DNA of 64,000 nt from assembly GCF_024699925.1 (NCBI RefSeq), contig NZ_JAJOMX010000001.1:620001-684000 (forward strand), given 5' to 3'. The stretch's first letter is position 1. The number at the start of each line of letters is the position of its first letter. The stretch is from Mesorhizobium sp. J428 (GTDB lineage Bacteria; Pseudomonadota; Alphaproteobacteria; Rhizobiales; Rhizobiaceae). A program made the position numbers and the translations under genes. Below the pieces are notes generated by a model that saw only the letters and a program-made list of their open reading frames with translations, was not told the origin of the DNA and searched no databases. Shown here in pieces: positions 16,478 through 25,181 of the stretch.

Positions 16478-17983
16478 ATGACCAATCCGCTCTATGACGC
16501 CCTGGTCCTGCCGCATCGCGGCGGGGAAAAGACGTTTCTCGATCTCGACGGCAAGGGGCGGATCAGTTTCGGCGAGTTCGCCGACCTCGTCGCGCGGATC
16601 GCAACGGTGCTGGTCGAGAACGGTGTGAAGCCGGGCGACCGGGTGGCGGTGCAGGCGCCGAAGACGCCGGAGACGCTGGCCGTCTATCTCGCCTGCCAGC
16701 AGGCGGGCGCGGTGTTCCTGCCGCTCAACACGGCCTATACCCCCTCCGAGGTCGAGTTCTTCCTGACCGACGCGGCCCCTCGCCTCTTCGTCTGCGACGA
16801 CGCGTCGAAGGCGGGCTACGCGGCACTGGCGCAGAAGCTCGGCGTCGGGCTGCTGACCATCGCGGCCGACCGGGGCGGCAGCCTGCCGGACGCGGCGGCG
16901 AAGGCGCAGCCGATGGCCGACGTGGTCGAGCGCGGGCCGGACGACCTCGCGGCGATCCTCTACACCTCGGGCACCACCGGCCGCTCCAAGGGCGCGATGC
17001 TGTCGCACGACAACCTGCTGTCGAACACGCTGGCGCTCACCGACATCTGGCGCTTCACCGGCGACGACGTGCTGGTCCATGCGCTGCCGATCTACCACAC
17101 GCACGGCCTGTTCGTGGCCTGCAACATCATGCTGAAGGTCGGCGGCACGATGATCTTCCATGCCGCCTTCAACCCGGACGCGGTGCTCGACGCGATCCCG
17201 CGCGCGACCACGCTGATGGGTGTGCCGACCTTCTACACGCGGCTTCTCGGCTCGCCGCGGCTGACGAAGGACCATGTCGCGAACATGCGGCTGTTCATCT
17301 CCGGCAGCGCGCCACTGCTGGCCGAGACGCATGTCGAGTTCGAGGAACGCACCGGCCACCGTATCCTCGAGCGCTACGGCATGACCGAGACCTCGATGAC
17401 GGCGTCGAACCCCTATGACGGCGAGCGCCGGCCCGGCGCTGTCGGCTTCCCGCTGCCGGGCGTCAGCGTCCGCGTTGCCAGCACCGAGGGCAAGGTGCTG
17501 CCGCAGGGCGAGATCGGCATCCTGGAGGTGAAGGGCCCGAACGTCTTCAAGGGCTACTGGAACCTGCCCGAGAAGACGGCGGCCGAGTTCCGCCCCGGCG
17601 GCTGGTTCATCACCGGCGACATGTCGATGATCGACGCCAATGGCTATGTCCACATCGTCGGCCGGCAGAAGGACCTGATCATCGCCGGCGGGCTGAACAT
17701 CTACCCGAAGGAGATCGAGGAAGTCATTGATGCGATTCAGGGTGTGGTCGAGACGGCCGTCGTCGGCGTGCCGCATCCCGACATGGGCGAGGCGGCGGTG
17801 GCGGTGATCGTGGCGAAGCCCGGCCTCGACCTGGAGGCGGTGAAGGCCACTGTCGGCGAGAAGCTCGCCCGCTTCAAGCATCCGCGCCGCTACGAGATCG
17901 TCGCAGAGCTTCCGCGCAACACGATGGGAAAAGTACAGAAATCGCAGTTGCGCGAGAGCTACAAGGACAGCTTCACGGGGTGA
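16478..17983 (+). CDS. Malonyl-CoA synthetase (MatB-like AMP-forming ligase)
   Basis: A 501-aa ANL-superfamily enzyme. The ATG at 16478 follows GGAGG. The AMP-binding loop is ILYTSGTTGRSKGAMLSH, and GMTETSMTASNPYDGERRPG and GAVGFPLPGVSVRV closely match MatB of Rhizobium leguminosarum. The C-terminal lid is intact (GRQKDLIIAGGLNIYPKEIE, then the catalytic Lys in PRNTMGKVQKSQLRE). It should form malonyl-CoA, or a methyl-substituted homologue, from the diacid, ATP and CoA. Medium-chain acids cannot be fully excluded. A palindromic repeat separates it from the thiolase, so it may have its own promoter. Confidence 0.85.
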   Translation: MTNPLYDALVLPHRGGEKTFLDLDGKGRISFGEFADLVARIATVLVENGVKPGDRVAVQAPKTPETLAVYLACQQAGAVFLPLNTAYTPSEVEFFLTDAAPRLFVCDDASKAGYAALAQKLGVGLLTIAADRGGSLPDAAAKAQPMADVVERGPDDLAAILYTSGTTGRSKGAMLSHDNLLSNTLALTDIWRFTGDDVLVHALPIYHTHGLFVACNIMLKVGGTMIFHAAFNPDAVLDAIPRATTLMGVPTFYTRLLGSPRLTKDHVANMRLFISGSAPLLAETHVEFEERTGHRILERYGMTETSMTASNPYDGERRPGAVGFPLPGVSVRVASTEGKVLPQGEIGILEVKGPNVFKGYWNLPEKTAAEFRPGGWFITGDMSMIDANGYVHIVGRQKDLIIAGGLNIYPKEIEEVIDAIQGVVETAVVGVPHPDMGEAAVAVIVAKPGLDLEAVKATVGEKLARFKHPRRYEIVAELPRNTMGKVQKSQLRESYKDSFTG

Positions 17984-18077
17984 TCAGGTCGCGATGGACC
18001 AACGGAAATCGCGACTGTCCGGCCTTGCGGTCGGCCCTGTCGGCGTGGTCACCTGACCGGCGAGGAGCACATCAGCC

Positions 18078-19718
18078 ATGCGCGCGGCGAGCGGCGATTT
18101 TCCCGATTTCGGCCTGACCGAGGATGAGCGGCGCGAGGCGGTGCTTGGCCACTATTATGAGTGGCCGGGCATGGACGGCGAGCGCGGCGAGATCTGGGGC
18201 TACACCGGCCACTACGCCTACTTCCCCGGCGACGTAGTCGACCTGCATGTCAGCTCGACGGCGAAGAGCTTCCGGCTGGAGATCCTGCGCGACGGCGGTG
18301 TCGAGACGCCGGTATTTTCGCGGGACGGCATCGCCGCGCGCTGGGAGGACACGCCAGACCAGTGCTCGGTCGACGGCTGCGGCTGGGAGACGAGCTTCAC
18401 GTTCCGGGTCGGCGAGGACTGGCCGTCGGGCGCCTATCGCGCGACGCTGACAGCGGAGGGCCGCGACGGCAGGCCGATCGCCTCGCACCATCTGTTCATC
18501 GTCAAGCCGAGGCCTGGCAGACGGCCGGGACGTGTGCTGCAGGTCGCGGCCACCGGCACCTGGCACGCCTACAACAGCTGGGGCGGCTCGAACCACTATC
18601 AGGGCATCACCGGGCCGAACCGGGACCAGTTCGCCACGACTGTCTCCAACCAGCGGCCGTGGTGCCGCGGCTTCGTCGTGCTGCCGAAGGAGGCGCCGCG
18701 CGTGCCGCTCGACTTCGCCACGCCGATGGCCACCGTGCCGCGCTATCCGCACATGGAATGGGCCTTCGCCACCGGCCATTCCAAGAAATACGCCTCGGCC
18801 GGGTGGGCGAGCTATGACGGCCATTTCTTCCGCTGGGCCGAGCGGGCCGGTTATCAGGTCGACCTGATCGGCCAGCACGAGCTGCATTACCAGCCCGACA
18901 TCCTCGACGGCTACGACTGCGCGGTCTTCGTCGGCCATGACGAATACTGGACGTGGGACATGCGCGACACGGTAGACGCCTGGGTGGCGCGCGGCGGCGG
19001 CGCGGCCCGCTTCGCCGGCAACTTCATGTGGCAGACGCGCCTCGAGGACGAGGGTCGGAAGCAGGTCTGCTACAAATACAAGGCGCGCGCCGAAGACCAA
19101 GCCTATCTGCCCGGAGGCGACGTGACGCGCGCGACGAATTCCTGGGAGGCGCCGGAGATCGGCCGGCCCGGGGCTTCCACCTTCGGTCTTAACGCCGCCA
19201 AGGGCGTGTATGCCGGCTGGGGCGGCTGCGCGCCGCGCGGCGTGCGCGGCTTTCCGGTCTACCGGCCGGAGCACTGGGCGTTCAAGGGCACCGGCATCTA
19301 CTATGGCGACCTGCTGGGCGCCGAGGGCGGCGTCTACGGCTACGAGGTCGATGGGCTAGACCACGAGATCCGCGGCGGCCTGCCATGGCCGACGGCCGGC
19401 AGCGGCGCGCCGGAAGGGCTGTCCATCCTTGCCGTCGGCATGGCGAGCCAGGTCGAGGAGAGCGCCGACCTGCCCGCCAGCGCCCGCTTCCTCGCCGACG
19501 AGGACGGCCGCTTCATCGCCGAGACGCTCTACGGACGGCCAAGCGACGAGAACCTCGACAAGGTGAAGCGCTCCAACGGCATGATCGTCAACTTCCCCAA
19601 GGGCGACGGCGAGGTCTTCCATGCCGGCTCCTGCGAATGGGTGGCAGGGCTGTTGCGCAAGGACGCGATGGTGGAGAAGGTGACGGCGAATGTGCTGGAC
19701 CGGTATTTGAAGAGATGA
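18078..19718 (+). CDS. N,N-dimethylformamidase large-subunit-like protein
   Basis: A 546-aa protein matching the C-terminal region of the DMFase beta subunit. It has an early beta-sandwich segment (YFPGDVVDLHVSST), then VLQVAATGTWHAYNSWGGSN, the RWAERAGYQVDLIGQHEL segment and the family hallmark CAVFVGHDEYWTWDMRDTVD. DMFases are iron enzymes that hydrolyse N,N-dimethylformamide to dimethylamine and formate. This protein is shorter than the known 760-residue subunit, and no small alpha subunit lies nearby, so the substrate may be another amide. The start ATG at 18078 follows a GAGGAGC site. No signal peptide is visible. Confidence 0.8.
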   Translation: MRAASGDFPDFGLTEDERREAVLGHYYEWPGMDGERGEIWGYTGHYAYFPGDVVDLHVSSTAKSFRLEILRDGGVETPVFSRDGIAARWEDTPDQCSVDGCGWETSFTFRVGEDWPSGAYRATLTAEGRDGRPIASHHLFIVKPRPGRRPGRVLQVAATGTWHAYNSWGGSNHYQGITGPNRDQFATTVSNQRPWCRGFVVLPKEAPRVPLDFATPMATVPRYPHMEWAFATGHSKKYASAGWASYDGHFFRWAERAGYQVDLIGQHELHYQPDILDGYDCAVFVGHDEYWTWDMRDTVDAWVARGGGAARFAGNFMWQTRLEDEGRKQVCYKYKARAEDQAYLPGGDVTRATNSWEAPEIGRPGASTFGLNAAKGVYAGWGGCAPRGVRGFPVYRPEHWAFKGTGIYYGDLLGAEGGVYGYEVDGLDHEIRGGLPWPTAGSGAPEGLSILAVGMASQVEESADLPASARFLADEDGRFIAETLYGRPSDENLDKVKRSNGMIVNFPKGDGEVFHAGSCEWVAGLLRKDAMVEKVTANVLDRYLKR

Positions 19719-19733
19719 ACCGCTCCGCCCCTC

Positions 19734-19894
19734 AGACCCCCCTCTGGCCTGCCGGCCATCTCCCCCTCAAGCGGGGAGATTGTCGGTTCGAGCGTCTCCG
19801 CGAATTCTCGAATGTTGACGATTGGCGAAAGCTCCCATGCCATTCGATCTCCCCCCTTGAGGGGGAGATGGCCGGCAGGCCAGAGGGGGGGTCT
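19734..19894. repeat. Large inverted repeat of the GCCGGCCATCTCCCC type
   Basis: Left arm 19734-19780 and right arm 19847-19894 are near-perfect reverse complements (about 47 bp each), starting AGACCCCCCTCTGGCCTGCC. Each arm can also fold alone through ATCTCCCC/GGGGAGAT. The 66-bp centre is ordinary sequence. This family differs from the repeats near 3.2, 3.9 and 16.2 kb. It lies between the DMFase-like and aminotransferase genes and would act as a strong RNA hairpin if transcribed. Confidence 0.85.
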
Positions 19895-19914
19895 CGTTTC
19901 GCAAGGTGCTGCCA

Positions 19915-21267
19915 TTGTCCACTGATCCCCGTCCCTCCCACCTCTTCTACGTCACTCGCCTGCGCCGGCCGCTGGTCGACCGCGCGGAGGGAATCTACCT
20001 GTGGACGCAGGACGGACGCCGTTTCATCGACGGCTCGTCGGGTCCGGTGGCCGTCAATCTCGGCTATTCCAACCGGCATGTGCTGGACGCCATGAAGGCG
20101 CAGATGGAGAAGACGACCTTCGCCTACCGGCTGCATTTCGAGAACGACGCCGCGGAAGATCTCGCCCGCGACATCGCCGGCCGGATGCCGAACGGGCTCG
20201 ACCGCATCTTCTTCGTCTCGGGCGGCTCGGAGGCGGTGGAATCCTGCGTCAAGCTTGCGCGGCAATGGGCCGTCGCGACCGGCCAGCCAAGCCGCTGGAA
20301 GGTGATCGGCCGCATGCCTTCCTACCACGGCGGGACGCTGGGCGCGCTGACCGTTACGCATGACGGCCAGCTCACCGGGCCGTTCGAGGCGCAGATGAGG
20401 CCGATGCCGTCGATCCCGGCGCCGACGGCCTATCGCGACCGCGACAACCTCACCATGGAACAGCGCGGGCTGAAATATGCCGACATGCTGGAGGAGAAGA
20501 TCCTGGCCGAGGGGCCGGAGAGCGTCGTCGCCTTCATCATGGAGCCGATCGGCGGCGCCGCGACCAACGCGCTAGTGGCGCCCGACAGCTACTATCCGCG
20601 CGTCCGGGAGATCTGCGACCGCTACGGCATCCTGCTGATCCACGACGAGGTGATGAGCGGCGTGGCGCGCACCGGAAAATTCCTCGGCGGCGACCACTGG
20701 GACGGCAAGCCGGATATCGTCTCTTTGTCTAAGGGGATCGGCTCCGGCTACATGCCGCTCGGCGCCATGTGCGCGCCGATGCGCATCGTCAAGCCGGTGC
20801 TCGACATGGGCGGCTTCGCGCACGGCCACACCTATGCCGGCAACCCGCTCGCCTGCGCGGCGGGGCTGGCGGTGCTGCAGGAGGTCGACCGGCTGAACCT
20901 CGTCGACAATGCGGCGGCGCGTGGGAACGACCTGATCGCGGGGCTGCAGTCCCTGGCCGACCGCTTCCCCTTCATCGGCGACGTGCGCGGCAAAGGGCTG
21001 ATGACGGCGATCGAATTCGTCGCCGACAAGGAGACGATGCGGAACCTGCCGCTGGAGGTGAACATCGGCCAGCGGGTGCTGGACCTCTGCTACGAGCGCG
21101 GGCTGATCGTCTATTTCCGCCGCGTGAAGGGCGGCGTGCAGGGCGACTGCGTGATGGTCGCGCCGCCGCTGATCGTGACGCGGGAGCAGATCGGGGAGAT
21201 CGTGTCGATCCTGGGGGATGCGATTGCCGTGGCGGCGCGGGAGTTCGGGCTGCCGGTGAACGGGTAG
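19915..21267 (+). CDS. Class III (omega) aminotransferase, PLP-dependent
   Basis: An aminotransferase of about 450 aa. SGGSEAVESCVKLARQWAV binds the PLP phosphate, LLIHDEVMSGVARTGKF carries the PLP-binding Asp, and SLSKGIGSGYMPLGAM carries the Schiff-base Lys. FAHGHTYAGNPLACAAGLAV is the usual dimer-interface motif. The acceptor substrate is not clear; such enzymes handle beta-alanine, GABA, putrescine or other omega-amines. The start is uncertain: a TTG at 19915 has AAGG at good spacing, with a GTG at 19906 as alternative. It sits just after a strong inverted repeat, so it may be transcribed separately. Confidence 0.88.
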   Translation: MSTDPRPSHLFYVTRLRRPLVDRAEGIYLWTQDGRRFIDGSSGPVAVNLGYSNRHVLDAMKAQMEKTTFAYRLHFENDAAEDLARDIAGRMPNGLDRIFFVSGGSEAVESCVKLARQWAVATGQPSRWKVIGRMPSYHGGTLGALTVTHDGQLTGPFEAQMRPMPSIPAPTAYRDRDNLTMEQRGLKYADMLEEKILAEGPESVVAFIMEPIGGAATNALVAPDSYYPRVREICDRYGILLIHDEVMSGVARTGKFLGGDHWDGKPDIVSLSKGIGSGYMPLGAMCAPMRIVKPVLDMGGFAHGHTYAGNPLACAAGLAVLQEVDRLNLVDNAAARGNDLIAGLQSLADRFPFIGDVRGKGLMTAIEFVADKETMRNLPLEVNIGQRVLDLCYERGLIVYFRRVKGGVQGDCVMVAPPLIVTREQIGEIVSILGDAIAVAAREFGLPVNG

Positions 21268-21288
21268 TTGGCAATCGTGAGCGAAACT

Positions 21289-21421
21289 GCCCCCTCATCC
21301 GGCCGCTTCGCGGTCACCTTCTCCCCGCTGGGGAGAAGAGGTCCTGCGCGACCGTCTGCGACCTCCTCTGCCCTCGGGGAGAGGTCCGCCGAGCGAAGCG
21401 GAGGCGGGGTGAGGGGGGCGT
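21289..21421. repeat. Intergenic palindromic repeat, CCCCCTCATCCGGC type
   Basis: The block begins CCCCCTCATCCGGCCGCTTC and ends GGCGGGGTGAGGGGGGC. It contains a perfect stem CTTCTCCCC-GCT-GGGGAGAAG near 21323-21343 and a second GCGGA/TCCGC pair near 21390. A third family of GC-rich palindrome, again only between genes (aminotransferase and GNAT). Confidence 0.8.
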
Positions 21422-21443
21422 GCGCCGCGACGCCAGGACCGCG

Positions 21444-21938
21444 ATGAGCCCTCGCCTCCTCATCCGCGACGCCACGCCCGCAGACGCCGAGGCGATCCAC
21501 CACGCCATCCTAGCCATGGGCGAACTGCTGCGAACGGCGCACAAGATCACCAGCACCCCCGACATCCTTGCCCGCGAGGGCCTGGCGCCAGGCCGTGCCT
21601 TCGAGGGGCTCGTCGCCGAGGTCGACGGCGCGTTTGCCGGCATGTGCCTTTATCTGCCGGTGTTCTCGACGTGGCTCGGCAGGCCCGGAGTCTATGTGCA
21701 GGATTTGTTTGTAGACGAACGATTTCGCGGCATGAAGATCGGCGAGGCGCTGATCCGGCGCGTCGCCCGCATCGGCCGCGCGCGAGGTGCGAGCCATCTC
21801 AGGCTTGCGGTCGACTTCGACAACGAGAAGGCGCAACGCTTCTACGAACGCATCGGCGTAACGCGCTATGCCGACGACCACATCCACGCCGCCTATGGCG
21901 AGGCCTTCGACAGATTGAGTGAAGAGGACGGAACATGA
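21444..21938 (+). CDS. GNAT family N-acetyltransferase
   Basis: A 164-aa GNAT protein. Motif A is VQDLFVDERFRGMKIGEALI, with the acetyl-CoA pyrophosphate loop R-x-x-G-x-G/I, and motif B is NEKAQRFYERIGVTRYADDH. The ATG at 21444 is the first plausible start after the repeat. It resembles diamine or polyamine acetyltransferases in overall layout, but the substrate cannot be deduced. It overlaps the deacetylase-like gene by 4 nt (ATGA), so an acetylating and a deacetylating enzyme are made together. Confidence 0.85.
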   Translation: MSPRLLIRDATPADAEAIHHAILAMGELLRTAHKITSTPDILAREGLAPGRAFEGLVAEVDGAFAGMCLYLPVFSTWLGRPGVYVQDLFVDERFRGMKIGEALIRRVARIGRARGASHLRLAVDFDNEKAQRFYERIGVTRYADDHIHAAYGEAFDRLSEEDGT

Positions 21939-22963
21939 AGGCATTCTATGCCGCCGAGCAGAAGCGGCACGACCCCAAGGCATTCCGCACGTCGGGAGGC
22001 GTCGCCAGAAATCCGGAAACGCCGGAACGTGTCGAGCGTCTGCTGGCGGGAGCGAAAGCGGCGGGATGCACGGTCCTACGGCCGAACAATCACGGCATGG
22101 GTCCGATCGCGGCCGTCCACACGCCGGAATATCTCGATTTCCTCGAACATATCCATCCGCGCTGGCGGCGGGTGGACGGCGCGCCGGAAGAGGTGGTGCC
22201 GAGCATTCATCCGATCGCCCGCGACGGCACTTACCCCGCTTCGGCGATCGGCCAGGCGGGCTATCACATGGCCGACACGTCCTGCCCGATCTCGGCCGAG
22301 ACGTGGGAGAGCGCACAGTGGAGCGCCTGGAGCGCGGTCGAGGCGGCAGACGCCGTGCGGGCCGGCGAACGCGTCGCCTATGCGCTCTGCCGACCGCCCG
22401 GCCACCACGCTTTCGCCGACGTCGCCGGCGGCTTCTGCTTCATCAACAATTCGGCCGTCGTGGCGCAGCATCTGCGCAAGGATGCCGCCCGGGTCGCGAT
22501 CCTCGACGTGGACCTGCACCACGGCAACGGCACGCAAGGCATCTTCTATGCCCGTCCCGACGTGCTGACCGTGTCGCTGCATGTCGATCCGGTGCGCTTC
22601 TACCCATTCTTCTGGGGCCATGTCGACGAGCGCGGCAAGGATGCGGGGCTCGGCTACAACCTCAACCTGCCGCTTCCCCGCAAGACGGCGGACGACGGCT
22701 TCCTCGAAGCACTCGACGCCGGCCTGAAGCGCATCCGCGCCTTCGCGCCGGAGGCGCTGGTGGTGGCGCTCGGGCTCGACGCTTTCGAGGGTGATCCGTT
22801 CGGCGGCCTGTCGGTCTCGACCCCCGGCTTCGCGAAGATTGCGGAGAAGATCGCAGGCCTCGGCCTGCCGACCGTCATCGTCCAGGAGGGCGGCTATCTC
22901 TGCGACGAGCTGGGCGACAACCTGACCTCGTTCCTGACGGGGTTCGGTGAGCGACAAGGTTGA
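21935..22963 (+). CDS. Histone deacetylase family amidohydrolase (acetylpolyamine type)
   Basis: A 342-aa arginase/deacetylase-fold enzyme. RPPGHHAFADVAGGFCFINN has the His-His charge relay, ILDVDLHHGNGTQGIFYARP gives the zinc-binding Asp and His, and ALGLDAFEGDPFGGLSVST gives the second zinc Asp. GGYLCDELGDN near the end corresponds to the catalytic-loop GGY. Bacterial members hydrolyse acetylpolyamines or other N-acyl amides, releasing acetate. Coupling to a GNAT gene and nearness of an omega-aminotransferase suggest polyamine or amine metabolism, by inference. Confidence 0.88.
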   Translation: MKAFYAAEQKRHDPKAFRTSGGVARNPETPERVERLLAGAKAAGCTVLRPNNHGMGPIAAVHTPEYLDFLEHIHPRWRRVDGAPEEVVPSIHPIARDGTYPASAIGQAGYHMADTSCPISAETWESAQWSAWSAVEAADAVRAGERVAYALCRPPGHHAFADVAGGFCFINNSAVVAQHLRKDAARVAILDVDLHHGNGTQGIFYARPDVLTVSLHVDPVRFYPFFWGHVDERGKDAGLGYNLNLPLPRKTADDGFLEALDAGLKRIRAFAPEALVVALGLDAFEGDPFGGLSVSTPGFAKIAEKIAGLGLPTVIVQEGGYLCDELGDNLTSFLTGFGERQG

Positions 22964-23063
22964 AACGCTGTTCGCCTTCGAGCCATAACTGCGACCGCCA
23001 ATGGGTCCCGGCTGACCTCCGGTCGCCGGGATGACGTCGCGCTAAATCTCCCGCAAAGAGCAC

Positions 23064-24575
23064 TCAGGCGGCGGTAGGGACTTCCGCGCGCATCCACGCG
23101 TCGAGGGCCGCCGTTTGCGTGGCGTCCATGTGCAGGCCGCGCTTGGTGCGGCGCCAGAGCACGTCGTCGGCGGTCTGGGCCCATTCGTGGCCGATGAGGT
23201 AGCGCACCTCCGCTTCGGTCAAGTCGCCGCCAAAGTCGCGGCCGAGGTCGGCGAGGGAGCGGGCGTCACCGAGCAGAACCTTTGCCCGCGTGCCGTAGAG
23301 GCGGGTGAGACGACGTGCCAGGCGGGCGTCGAGGAAGGGGTAGTCGCGAGACAGTGCGGCGACCTGCGCGTCGAAGCCGGTGGCCGGGAAATCGCCGCCG
23401 GGCAGCGGCGCGCCGGCGGTCCACGGCCTGCCCTTCTTCCCGAGGAAATGCTCGATCTTCTCCAGCATGGATTCGGCGAGCCGGCGGTAGGTGGTGATCT
23501 TGCCGCCGAAGGCGTTGACGAGCGGCGGCTCGCCATGGCCACCCTCGGCCTTCAGCACGTAGTCGCGCGTCGCCTCCTGCGCCTTGGATGCACCGTCGTC
23601 ATAGAGCGGGCGCACGGCCGAATAGGTCCAGACGATGTCCTCGCGCCGCACCGGCTCGGCGAAATATTCGCTGGCCGCCGCGCAGAGATAGTCGATCTCC
23701 TTGTCGGTGATCGCCACCTTGGCGAGGTCGCCCTGATAGTCCTGGTCGGTGGTGCCGATGAGGGTGAAGTCGTCTTCGTAAGGGATTGAAAAGATGATGC
23801 GTCCGTCGCGGTTCTGGAAGAAGTAGGCGCGCAGGTCGGAGAACTTCTTGCGGACGACGATGTGGCTGCCCTGGACGAGGCGGACATTGTGGACATCGTT
23901 CTGGCCGACGGATCCCGACAGCACATTGTCGACCCAGGGGCCGGCGGCGTTGACCAGAAGCTTCGCACGGACTTCCTCGGTCGCGCCCGAGCGCGTGTCC
24001 GCGACCGTGACGCGCCACAGGCCGCCGTCACGGCGGGCACTGGTGACCTTCGCGCGGGTGCGGATGGTGGCGCCGCGATCGGCGGCATCGCGCGCATTGA
24101 GCACGACGAGGCGGGCGTCGTTGACCCAGCCGTCGGAATATTCGAACGCCTTGCTGAACAGCGGCTTCAGCGGCTTGCCGGCCGGATCGGTGCGCATGTC
24201 GAGTGTGCGGGTGGCCGGCAGCAGCTTGCGGCCGCCGATATGGTCGTAGAGGAACAGGCCGAGCCGGATCATCCAGGCGGGGCGGATGCCCTTGGCGTAG
24301 GGCAGCACGAAGCGCATCGGCCGGATGATGTGCGGCGCCATCTTCCACAGCACCTCGCGCTCCATCAACGCCTCGCGCACGAGACGGAACTCGTAATATT
24401 CGAGATAGCGCAGGCCGCCATGGATCAGCTTGGTCGAGCCGGAGGAGGTGCCGCTGGCGAGATCGTTCATCTCGGCGAGGTAGACCGAGTAGCCGCGCCC
24501 CACCGCGTCGCGCGCGATGCCGCAGCCGTTGATGCCGCCGCCGATGACGAAGATGTCGTGGACCACGCCGCTCAT
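23064..24575 (-). CDS. glpD: Aerobic glycerol-3-phosphate dehydrogenase
   Basis: A 503-aa FAD enzyme that oxidises sn-glycerol 3-phosphate to dihydroxyacetone phosphate and passes electrons to quinone at the inner membrane. DIFVIGGGINGCGIARDAVG is the N-terminal FAD-binding motif, followed by SGTSSGSTKLIHGGLRYLEY; FGGKITTYRRLAESMLEKIE is the C-terminal family motif. The start at 24575 has GGAGG at the right distance; an in-frame start 24 codons earlier lacks one. Upstream AAACGAA repeats suggest GlpR-type control. No other glp gene adjoins it in this window. Confidence 0.95.
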   Translation of the reverse strand: MSGVVHDIFVIGGGINGCGIARDAVGRGYSVYLAEMNDLASGTSSGSTKLIHGGLRYLEYYEFRLVREALMEREVLWKMAPHIIRPMRFVLPYAKGIRPAWMIRLGLFLYDHIGGRKLLPATRTLDMRTDPAGKPLKPLFSKAFEYSDGWVNDARLVVLNARDAADRGATIRTRAKVTSARRDGGLWRVTVADTRSGATEEVRAKLLVNAAGPWVDNVLSGSVGQNDVHNVRLVQGSHIVVRKKFSDLRAYFFQNRDGRIIFSIPYEDDFTLIGTTDQDYQGDLAKVAITDKEIDYLCAAASEYFAEPVRREDIVWTYSAVRPLYDDGASKAQEATRDYVLKAEGGHGEPPLVNAFGGKITTYRRLAESMLEKIEHFLGKKGRPWTAGAPLPGGDFPATGFDAQVAALSRDYPFLDARLARRLTRLYGTRAKVLLGDARSLADLGRDFGGDLTEAEVRYLIGHEWAQTADDVLWRRTKRGLHMDATQTAALDAWMRAEVPTAA

Positions 24576-24635
24576 GGGTTCCTCCAGCGCTTTCGCAGGA
24601 AGCCGTTCTTGCGGATTTCGAAAGCCGTTCGGATT

Positions 24636-24665
24636 ATTTCGAACCATAAACGAATGTCAAACGAA
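24636..24665 (-). promoter_or_regulatory. Possible DeoR-family (GlpR-like) operator upstream of glpD
   Basis: Two AAACGAA copies (24648-24654 and 24659-24665) are spaced 11 bp apart start to start, one helical turn. ATTTCGAA occurs at 24636-24643 and again at 24615-24622. TTTCG/CGAAA half-sites are typical of DeoR-family repressors such as GlpR, and glpD is a usual GlpR target. No glpR gene is in this window, so the regulator is inferred. Confidence 0.5.
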
Positions 24666-24743
24666 ATGCCACATTGATAGGCGCGCGACATTGTCTCACG
24701 CCGGCGAGACCGCCGCAGCGCATGTGAGAGCTGTAGAGGTTCG

Positions 24744-25181
24744 CTATGCGACCGAAATCGTGTCGAGCGCCGCGCGCAGTGGGGAATTGAGCGGCTTTGG
24801 GCGGCGGGTCTGGCGGTCGACATAGACGTGGACGAAGAACCCTTCGGCCGCGGCGACGTCCTCCTCGTTGCGGAACAGGCCGACCTCGTAGCGCACCGAG
24901 GACGAGCCGATCTGCGCGACGCGGATGCCCGCGGTCACCACGTCGGGAAAGGCGAGTTCGCCGAAATAGCGGCAGCCGGTCTCGACCACGAGGCCGATCT
25001 GGTCGCCGCCATGGATGTCGAGCACCTTGTTCTCGATCAGCCAGCCGTTCACGGCGGCGTCGAACAGCGAGTAGTGGACCACATTGTTCATGTGGCCGTA
25101 GATGTCGTTGTCCATCCAGCGCGTGGTGAGCGTGCGGAAGGTGCGGTAGGCGCTGCGCTCGGAGGGAACGGGCCGCGTCAT
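24744..25181 (-). CDS. Acyl-CoA thioesterase (4HBT/YbgC-like)
   Basis: A hotdog-fold protein of about 145 aa. TLTTRWMDNDIYGHMNNVVH carries the conserved Asp and the GHMNN motif of 4-hydroxybenzoyl-CoA-thioesterase-type enzymes. The ATG at 25181 overlaps the stop of the alcohol dehydrogenase gene (TGATG); a GTG one codon earlier is also possible. It would release a free acid from an acyl-CoA. Coupling with the alcohol dehydrogenase implies joint expression, but the substrate is unknown. Confidence 0.85.
   Translation of the reverse strand: MTRPVPSERSAYRTFRTLTTRWMDNDIYGHMNNVVHYSLFDAAVNGWLIENKVLDIHGGDQIGLVVETGCRYFGELAFPDVVTAGIRVAQIGSSSVRYEVGLFRNEEDVAAAEGFFVHVYVDRQTRRPKPLNSPLRAALDTISVA

Noticed and set aside
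16340..17881. 513-codon minus-strand frame over matB
   Set aside because: Antisense shadow of a gene with complete ANL motifs.
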